In this document: positions 15,290 to 19,805 of the stretch, piece by piece
How the letters are laid out: the number at the start of each line of letters is the position of its first letter
Position numbering within the stretch: position 1 is the first letter of the stretch
Source of the DNA: SVTX01 sp045638125
GTDB taxonomy: Bacteria > Bacillota > Clostridia > Oscillospirales > CAG-272
Assembly (NCBI GenBank): GCA_045638125.1
Contig: JAZUAS010000112.1
Location: forward strand, 1-19,805
Direction of reading: 5' to 3'
DNA length: 19,805 bases
Translations under genes and position numbers: made by a program
The notes under the pieces: generated by a model
Database searches by the model: none
Seen by the model: the letters and a program-made list of their open reading frames with translations, nothing else
Told to the model about the DNA's origin: nothing

Positions 15290-16462
15290 ATGTCAATCGC
15301 AGAAGAATCATTAAAAAAGCATTATGAATGGCAGGGAAAAATAGAGGTCGTAACGAGATGCCCTATTGAAAGTAGGGAAGATCTTTCCCTCGCTTACACT
15401 CCCGGTGTGGCACAGCCCTGCCTTGAAATCCAAAAGAATATAGAAAAATCCTACGAGCTGACCAGAAGATCAAATATGGTGGCGGTAGTTACCGACGGAA
15501 CGGCGGTTTTGGGTCTTGGAGACATAGGACCCGAGGCAGGAATGCCCGTAATGGAGGGCAAGTGCGCTCTTTTCAAGGCGTTTGCCGACGTAGACGCTTT
15601 TCCCCTTTGCATAAAAAGCAAGGATGTTGACGAGATAGTCCGCACCGTCTATCTGCTTTCGGGCAGCTTTGGCGGTATCAATCTTGAGGATATAAGTGCG
15701 CCCCGTTGCTTTGAGATTGAGAAAAGGCTCAAAGAGATATGTGATATTCCGGTTTTTCACGACGATCAGCACGGAACTGCCATCGTTGTCGGCGCGGCGC
15801 TCCTTAATGCCTTGAAGATAGTCAAAAAGGATATTTCGGATGTTAAGGTTGTAATTAACGGTGCAGGCGCGGCGGGAATTTCAATCGGCAGACACCTGAT
15901 GAATCTGGGTGTCAAAAATCTCGTTATGGTTGACCGCTTTGGCGCGATATACGAGGGTAAGGCAGAGAACAACTCGGCGCAAGAGGATATTGCAAGGTTA
16001 AGCAATCCTAATTGCGAAAAGGGAAGTCTTGCCGAAGTCTTGGTAGGAGCTGACGTATTCATCGGCGTTTCCGCTCCGGGTATCGTAAGTGCCGAAATGG
16101 TTAAGGCTATGGCGAAGGACGCTATCGTTTTCCCTATGGCTAATCCCACGCCCGAAATAATGCCCGACGAAGCAAAGGCAGGCGGCGCAAGAATCGTTGG
16201 TACGGGTAGAAGTGATTATCCCAACCAGATAAATAACGTGCTGGCTTTCCCCGGAATTTTCAGAGGTGCGCTTGATTGCCGTGCGTCCTGCATTAATGAG
16301 GAAATGAAGATAGCAACCTCAAGGGCTTTGGCGTCGCTCATTCCCGACGAGGAGCTTAACGAGGAAAATATCATCCCCTCGGCTCTTGACAAGAGGGTTG
16401 CCGGCGTAGTGGCAGAGGCGGTTATAACGGCGGCTCGCGAAACCGGAGTTGCGAGGATCTGA
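15290..16462 (+). CDS. NAD(P)-dependent malic enzyme (oxaloacetate-decarboxylating, short form)
   Basis: It converts malate and NAD(P) to pyruvate, CO2 and NAD(P)H. The protein is 390 aa, matching the short prokaryotic type without the phosphotransacetylase-like C-terminal domain. The catalytic Tyr is in SLAYTPGVA (Y36) and the catalytic Lys in MEGKCALFK (K91). Metal ligands lie in LEDISAPRCFEIE and FHDDQHGTAI (157-165). The Rossmann motif is GAGAAG (191-196), followed by VMVDRFGAI. An acidic Asp after the second strand favours NAD over NADP, but this is only suggestive. AAAGGAAG at 15277-15284 precedes the ATG. With fumC upstream it forms a fumarate-to-pyruvate module. Confidence 0.95.
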   Translation: MSIAEESLKKHYEWQGKIEVVTRCPIESREDLSLAYTPGVAQPCLEIQKNIEKSYELTRRSNMVAVVTDGTAVLGLGDIGPEAGMPVMEGKCALFKAFADVDAFPLCIKSKDVDEIVRTVYLLSGSFGGINLEDISAPRCFEIEKRLKEICDIPVFHDDQHGTAIVVGAALLNALKIVKKDISDVKVVINGAGAAGISIGRHLMNLGVKNLVMVDRFGAIYEGKAENNSAQEDIARLSNPNCEKGSLAEVLVGADVFIGVSAPGIVSAEMVKAMAKDAIVFPMANPTPEIMPDEAKAGGARIVGTGRSDYPNQINNVLAFPGIFRGALDCRASCINEEMKIATSRALASLIPDEELNEENIIPSALDKRVAGVVAEAVITAARETGVARI

Positions 16463-16493
16463 TGAAAAAAGATAAACAAAAGAGGAAAAAGCT

Positions 16494-17918
16494 TTGACGG
16501 CAACTAAAAACGAATTAAAATTCAAAAAAATGACCGAGGATTCGGTCTGGAAATTGGTTATAACTCTCGGTATTCCTACCACCATAAGTATGCTTATAAC
16601 CAACATATATAATATGGCGGATACCTATTTCGTCAGTAACCTCGGAACGGCGCAGGGCGGAGCGCCCAGCATTGTTTTCAGCATAATGGCATTGCTTCAA
16701 GCGTTTGGATTTATGTTCGGACACGGTGCAGGAAGCCACGTAAGCCGACTTCTGGGAGCGAAAAACGAGGAGCAGGCAGGCAGATTTGCCTCGACGAGTC
16801 TGCTTTTGGCCACCGCGTCGGGTATCGTTATAATGATATTCGGTCTTATCTTCCTTGAGCCTCTGATGTGGTTTTTGGGAAGTGACGAGTTTATTCTCCC
16901 CCACGCTATGGATTACGCAAGATGGATATTTATCGGCGCACCTGCCCTGACCGCATCCTGCGTTTTCAATAACGTTTTGCGCTACGAGGGAAAGGCGACA
17001 TTCGCTATGATAGGTCTGACCTCCGGCGGAATACTGAATATTTTGCTTGACTTTATTTTTATTAAGCAAATAGGACTGGGCACTGCGGGCGCAGGTCTTG
17101 CAACCGCTATCTCGCAGTATGTGAGCCTTGTTATTTTGATGATCCCTTATTTTATAGGAAAAACTCAAAGTAAGATAAGCTTCAAAAGAGGATTTATGAC
17201 CGCGCGTATCGTGTGGGATATAATCACCACGGGCTTCCCCAGCCTTATTCGTCAAGGACTCGGAAGCATTTCTACCGCTATGCTCAATACCCAGGCGAGA
17301 GAGTTTGGTACTGAGGCGATCGCGGCTATGGGCTACGTTTCAAAGACGGTGCAGTTCATCTTCTGCGTGGGACTTGGCATAGGTCAAGGATTTCAGCCGG
17401 TCGCGGCATTTAACTATGGGGCAAAAAAGTACAGCAGGGTTAAAAAAGCAAGCTATGCTACAATGGTTTTGGGACTTATATTTATCGGTGTGCTTTCGGC
17501 TATATGCATGATATTTGCACCCTTTATAATCTCACTTTTCAATTCCGAAAAAGATCCGCTTATTGCAGAAATCGGCGCACAAGCGCTCAGATTCAACTGC
17601 GCGGTTATGTGGGTGTTGCCCTTTACGGTAGTTGGAAATATGATGTTCCAGAGTATCGGAAAGAGAGTGCCCGCAATCCTGCTTTCTGCACTTCAAAACG
17701 GGGTTGCGTTTATTCCCGCAATATACGCTCTGCCTATGCTTTGTGAAAAGCTTTTGGCAAACGGATTTATGGGTATGACCTTTGCCGAGCCCGGACTTAT
17801 CGGTCTTGAGCTGGCGCAGCCCGTGGCGTACGTTATCACCGCGGCGATAACCCTGCCCGTGACGCTGATATTCCTTAGCAAGCTGCCGCCCGACGGAACA
17901 GAAATAAAAAAATTATAA
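16494..17918 (+). CDS. MATE family efflux transporter
   Basis: A 474-aa membrane protein with about twelve helices in two six-helix bundles. It is a multidrug and toxin extrusion type exporter, probably coupled to Na+ or H+. The first bundle opens with TISMLITNIYNMADTYFVS, the classic MATE start. Later come GHGAGSHVSRLLGAKNEEQA, GAGLATAISQYVSL, GFPSLIRQGLGSI and GIGQGFQPVAAFNYGAKKY, which match the NorM/DinF-like pattern. The start is TTG at 16494, with AGAGG at 16481-16485 about 8 bases ahead. No better ATG lies near, since the next Met is 12 residues in. The substrate is not predictable. It is 31 bases after malic enzyme and so is likely in the same operon. Confidence 0.95.
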   Translation: MTATKNELKFKKMTEDSVWKLVITLGIPTTISMLITNIYNMADTYFVSNLGTAQGGAPSIVFSIMALLQAFGFMFGHGAGSHVSRLLGAKNEEQAGRFASTSLLLATASGIVIMIFGLIFLEPLMWFLGSDEFILPHAMDYARWIFIGAPALTASCVFNNVLRYEGKATFAMIGLTSGGILNILLDFIFIKQIGLGTAGAGLATAISQYVSLVILMIPYFIGKTQSKISFKRGFMTARIVWDIITTGFPSLIRQGLGSISTAMLNTQAREFGTEAIAAMGYVSKTVQFIFCVGLGIGQGFQPVAAFNYGAKKYSRVKKASYATMVLGLIFIGVLSAICMIFAPFIISLFNSEKDPLIAEIGAQALRFNCAVMWVLPFTVVGNMMFQSIGKRVPAILLSALQNGVAFIPAIYALPMLCEKLLANGFMGMTFAEPGLIGLELAQPVAYVITAAITLPVTLIFLSKLPPDGTEIKKL

Positions 17919-17933
17919 AAGCGAGGCTATGAT

Positions 17934-18536
17934 ATGAAAACTTACGAAATAAAGAAAATGACCGCCCCCGCGGATTGGTCGGACAAGCCGATAATAGAGA
18001 TCGACACCCCATATCTTGACACCCCCGAAACCGTAAAAGCATGGGCGCAAATCGCTTATGACGACGAGGCGCTTCTGGTTCGCCTCTGGACCGAGGAATA
18101 TGAGCATAGAGCGACCGAAACAGGGCCCGTAGGCGCGCCGTATGAGGACTGTTGCCTTGAATTTTTCTTCTGCCCTATGGAGGGAGATCCCCGATATTTC
18201 AACTTTGAAAATAACGCCATCGGTTGTTGTTATCTTGGACTCGGAAGCGGACTTTCCGATCTTGTCCGTCTAGTTCCCGATACCGAGGAGGACATTTTCT
18301 GTCGCAAGGTCACAAAATTTGAGGGCGGATGGGAGATAGGCTATAAGTTCCCCTATTCTTTTATAAAGAGATTTTTCCCCGATTTCACCGTTTTCGAGGG
18401 CAAAAAGATTCGCGCAAACTGCTTCAAGTGCGCCGATCTTACCGAGCCTCCTCATTATCTCTCGTGGAGTCCTGTTCCCACCGAAAACTTCACCTTCCAC
18501 CGCCCCGATTGCTTTGGTGAGATGATATTTAAATAA
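17934..18536 (+). CDS. CBM9-like (carbohydrate-binding family 9-like) protein
   Basis: A 200-aa soluble protein with the fold and motifs of the CBM9/DOMON-like family: an acidic start, AQIAYDDEALLVRLWTEE, then YEDCCLEFFFCPMEGDPRYFNFENNAIG and WEIGYKFPYSFI. The central YEDCCLEFFF and YFNFE blocks are the most typical. In secreted xylanases CBM9 binds sugar ends. This copy has no signal peptide and stands alone, so it is probably cytoplasmic and its ligand is unknown. GAGG at 17923-17926 precedes the ATG. It is the last gene of the operon, and a strong terminator follows 28 bases after its stop. Confidence 0.8.
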   Translation: MKTYEIKKMTAPADWSDKPIIEIDTPYLDTPETVKAWAQIAYDDEALLVRLWTEEYEHRATETGPVGAPYEDCCLEFFFCPMEGDPRYFNFENNAIGCCYLGLGSGLSDLVRLVPDTEEDIFCRKVTKFEGGWEIGYKFPYSFIKRFFPDFTVFEGKKIRANCFKCADLTEPPHYLSWSPVPTENFTFHRPDCFGEMIFK

Positions 18537-18564
18537 AGGTGTTTAATATTTGAGTTGTATTGTT

Positions 18565-18601
18565 AAACAATGTCCCCCATTTTAGGGGGACATTTGTTTT
18601 T
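18565..18601 (+). terminator. Intrinsic terminator of the PHP-fumC-malic enzyme-MATE-CBM9 operon
   Basis: AAACAATGTCCCCC (18565-18578) pairs with GGGGGACATTTGTTT (18585-18599) with a single-base bulge, and the loop is about 6 bases. The T-rich tail TTGTTTTT is part of the right arm. Confidence 0.88.
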
Positions 18602-18688
18602 ACAAATGAAATGATTTTCAAGAAATGATGGCGTATAATTGCGTTTTTCGAAAGATGTTTTTATTATATTATTTTTTCGCCAAATTGC

Positions 18689-18717
18689 TTGATGTTTTGT
18701 AAATTTTGTGATATAAT
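18689..18717 (+). promoter_or_regulatory. Strong promoter for the structured RNA
   Basis: TTGATG (18689-18694), a 17-base spacer, then TATAAT (18712-18717) preceded by TGA (extended -10). This predicts a start near 18724. The 88 bases between the upstream terminator and this promoter are very A/T-rich and hold no gene. Confidence 0.85.
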
Positions 18718-18723
18718 ATATAT

Positions 18724-18937
18724 GCTGCACAAAACCGAATAACTTTGAGGGATGACGGTCTTTCTATACTATATAGGGGATATTATACCTTTTTTTGACA
18801 TGCGACTTTTGAATTTGGTAAAAGCGCCAATTCCAACAGGTCGTATGTCGGATACCATTATCCCGTTCATCTGGTTTTGTGTAGCAGCAATCGGAGTTGG
18901 CGTTTTTCGGTGCGTAGCTTCGGTTACGCACCTTTTT
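18724..18937 (+). ncRNA. Structured RNA of about 214 nt: 6S-like ncRNA, raiA-like RNA, or cis-regulatory leader
   Basis: No gene is supported; the ORF overlapping it has its ATG directly abutting GAGGG. The sequence folds well by eye. Closing helix: GCTGC/ACAAAACC (18724-18736) with GGTTTTGT (18873-18880) and GCAGC (18884-18888), 13 bp with a 3-base bulge. A 12 x 8 internal bubble comes next, then GGGAT/ATCCC (18749-18753, 18860-18864) and GGT/ACC (18757-18759, 18854-18856). Next are a small CTATA-cta-TATAG hairpin (18764-18776), a 10-bp helix GACATGCGAC/GTCGTATGTC (18797-18806, 18840-18849; one G-U), and an apical helix (18811-18818, 18827-18833) with loop TAAAAGCG. Seven loop bases (18820-18826) can pair with CGTTTTT (18901-18907), outside the closing helix, as a pseudoknot. 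Promoter and terminator bound it. Its class is unknown. The single long helix with a central bubble recalls 6S RNA, while the pseudoknot and the terminator before a gene recall a riboswitch. Confidence 0.72.
18909..18937 (+). terminator. cUUCGg-capped intrinsic terminator before the Cys-rich gene
   Basis: GGTGCGTAGC (18909-18918) and GTTACGCACC (18923-18932) pair around a TTCG tetraloop closed by C-G, with one G-T pair, followed by TTTTT. It ends 10 bases before the GGGGGA ribosome binding site of the next gene, so it either ends the RNA or acts as an attenuator. Confidence 0.93.
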
Positions 18938-18957
18938 ATATGCTAACGGGGGAATAT

Positions 18958-19143
18958 ATGAGCAAGAATATTCATAAAAATGTAATTGATATTACCGGTG
19001 TACAACTTACGCCCGGAGAGCCTGCCACCTGCCTTGGAAACGGAGATAGGGGCTTTGAGTGTTGTTGCGACGAGTGCGACTACTTTTTGTCTTGTTTCTC
19101 CAAATTTTCTTCAAAAGGTAAAGAAAAAAACATTAATAAATAA
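18958..19143 (+). CDS. Small Cys-rich protein of unknown function
   Basis: A 61-aa protein with six cysteines, at residues 25, 35, 36, 37, 40 and 46. The core is ITGVQLTPGEPATCLGNG, followed by FECCCDECDYFLSCF. The CCCxxC cluster with flanking Asp/Glu suggests a small metal (Zn or Fe-S) site or a redox-sensitive knuckle. The tail is Lys-rich (SKGKEKNINK). There is no signal peptide or membrane helix. GGGGGA at 18948-18953 precedes the ATG at 18958; an upstream GTG in the RNA is rejected. I have a weak memory of similar short proteins in gut Clostridia annotated as hypothetical, but can name no family. It follows the structured RNA and its terminator and has its own terminator, so it forms a one-gene unit. 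Confidence 0.75.
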   Translation: MSKNIHKNVIDITGVQLTPGEPATCLGNGDRGFECCCDECDYFLSCFSKFSSKGKEKNINK

Positions 19144-19154
19144 CTGCATTATAA

Positions 19155-19190
19155 AAAGTCCTTTCCGTAGAAGAAAGGACTTTATTTTTA
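19155..19190 (+). terminator. Intrinsic terminator of the Cys-rich gene
   Basis: AAAGTCCTTTC (19155-19165) and GAAAGGACTTT (19173-19183) form a perfect 11-bp stem with a 7-base loop, followed by ATTTTTA. It lies 11 bases after the stop codon. Confidence 0.93.
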
Positions 19191-19227
19191 TACTAACCAA
19201 TTTTTTGAAAAGTTTTTGGGAAAGGGG

Positions 19228-19268
19228 TGCGGGGAAAACACCTTTTTTCAAAAAGGGTTTTCCCCGCA
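19228..19268. repeat. Long intergenic hairpin between convergent genes
   Basis: TGCGGGGAAAA (19228-19238) pairs with TTTTCCCCGCA (19258-19268). The inner CACC-TTTTT and AAAAA-GGG also pair, so nearly the whole 41 bases fold with one bulge. It lies 9 bases beyond the stop of the - strand oxidoreductase and could protect or end that mRNA, but no T-run follows on that strand. It resembles hairpin repeats found widely in clostridial genomes. Confidence 0.75.
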
Positions 19269-19277
19269 TATCTTTAA

Positions 19278-19805
19278 TTATTCATAAAGCTTGCCCATTT
19301 TCTGGAGTCTGTCGTACTTAGCCTTAGCGTTTGCCTCAGCCTTAGCGAAGAGAGCGGCAGCTCTTTCGGGGTTGGACTGTGCAAGACGAGCGTAACGAGT
19401 CTCGCTCTTGATGAAGTCAACGTAGCTACCGGTAGGCTCCTTGGAGTCGATGGTGAGCTTGTTGTTCTCAAGTGTGGGGTTGTATCTGAATGTCTGCCAG
19501 TAGCCGGATTCAACTGCCTTCTTCATTTCGAGCTGGCAGTTCTGCATGCCGCCCTTAACACCGTGCATCTCACAAGGAGCGTAACCGATGATAAGAGAAG
19601 GACCGTTATATGCCTCAGCCTCGGTAAGGGCCTTGAGGAGCTGGTTCATATCGTAGCCCATAGCAACCTGAGCGGTGGAAACGTAGCCGTAGGACATAGC
19701 GATCTCTGCAACGTTCTTCTTGCCGATTGCCTTACCTGCTGCTGCGAACTGAGCAACCTGACCGATCTGGGAAGCCTTGGAAGCCTGTCCACCGGTGTTG
19801 GAGTA
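19278..19805 (-). CDS. nifJ: Pyruvate:ferredoxin (flavodoxin) oxidoreductase, C-terminal part
   Basis: It oxidatively decarboxylates pyruvate with CoA to acetyl-CoA and CO2, reducing ferredoxin or flavodoxin, in the cytoplasm of anaerobes. Only the last 175 residues of a protein normally about 1170-1190 aa are in the window. The frame runs off the right edge, so the start is missing. The thiamine-diphosphate domain end is clear: YSNTGGQASKASQIGQVAQF, then MSYGYVSTAQVAMGYDMNQ, GPSLIIGYAPCEMHGVKGG, YWQTFRYNP and a helical tail ending KMGKLYE. It faces the Cys-rich gene in a convergent arrangement. Its substrate, pyruvate, is the product of the malic enzyme encoded about 3 kb away. Confidence 0.96.
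   Translation of the reverse strand, partial: YSNTGGQASKASQIGQVAQFAAAGKAIGKKNVAEIAMSYGYVSTAQVAMGYDMNQLLKALTEAEAYNGPSLIIGYAPCEMHGVKGGMQNCQLEMKKAVESGYWQTFRYNPTLENNKLTIDSKEPTGSYVDFIKSETRYARLAQSNPERAAALFAKAEANAKAKYDRLQKMGKLYE

Noticed and set aside
18634..18639. TATAAT as a second promoter upstream of the structured RNA
   Set aside because: No acceptable -35 at 16-18 bases upstream. The promoter at 18689-18717 is much better.
18752..18946. 64-residue hydrophobic ORF inside the structured RNA
   Set aside because: Its ATG abuts GAGGG without spacing, it runs through several helices and the terminator, and it resembles no known protein.

Overview
The window looks like chromosomal DNA of a low-to-mid GC member of the Firmicutes, class Clostridia, probably an uncultured gut anaerobe of the Oscillospiraceae/Christensenellales type. 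The evidence is the recF-remB-gyrB order, AGGAGG-type ribosome binding sites, TTGACA/TATAAT promoters with extended -10 elements, and a pyruvate:ferredoxin oxidoreductase at the right end. The lineage is inferred from gene content only.

Region 1 (1-8550, all + strand) is a replication and cell-shape block. A repeat-rich leader with strong hairpins (1-192) precedes recF, remB and gyrB. A 266-base AT-rich gap follows, holding at least seven DnaA-box-like sequences framed by a 17-base inverted repeat. After it come mreC, mreD, gyrA and a small lipoprotein. The mreCD pair splits gyrB from gyrA.

Region 2 (8551-9825) is a small accessory island. It holds a REP-associated tyrosine transposase (RAYT/Y1 type) with two inverted copies of a REP-like palindrome inside its own reading frame, then an AT-rich DUF3916 gene closed by a strong terminator.

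Region 3 (9826-12856, - strand) is an apparent three-gene operon: a membrane-anchored exported protein of unknown function, a CCA-adding enzyme, and a two-TM membrane protein. It is read from a near-consensus promoter at 12828-12856.

Region 4 (12927-18601, + strand) is a tightly packed operon: PHP-domain phosphoesterase, class II fumarase, malic enzyme, MATE transporter and CBM9-like protein, ending at a terminator. Fumarase and malic enzyme convert fumarate to malate and then pyruvate. The partial pyruvate:ferredoxin oxidoreductase at 19278-19805 (- strand) would take pyruvate to acetyl-CoA and reduced ferredoxin.

Region 5 (18602-19190) holds the most interesting signal. A near-consensus promoter at 18689-18717 starts a transcript of about 214 nt that can fold into a closed multi-helix RNA with a loop-tail pseudoknot. 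It ends in a cUUCGg terminator only 10 bases before the ribosome binding site of a 61-residue Cys-rich protein. It is either a stand-alone ncRNA (6S-like, raiA-like or new) or a cis-regulatory leader. No tRNA, rRNA or CRISPR array was seen.
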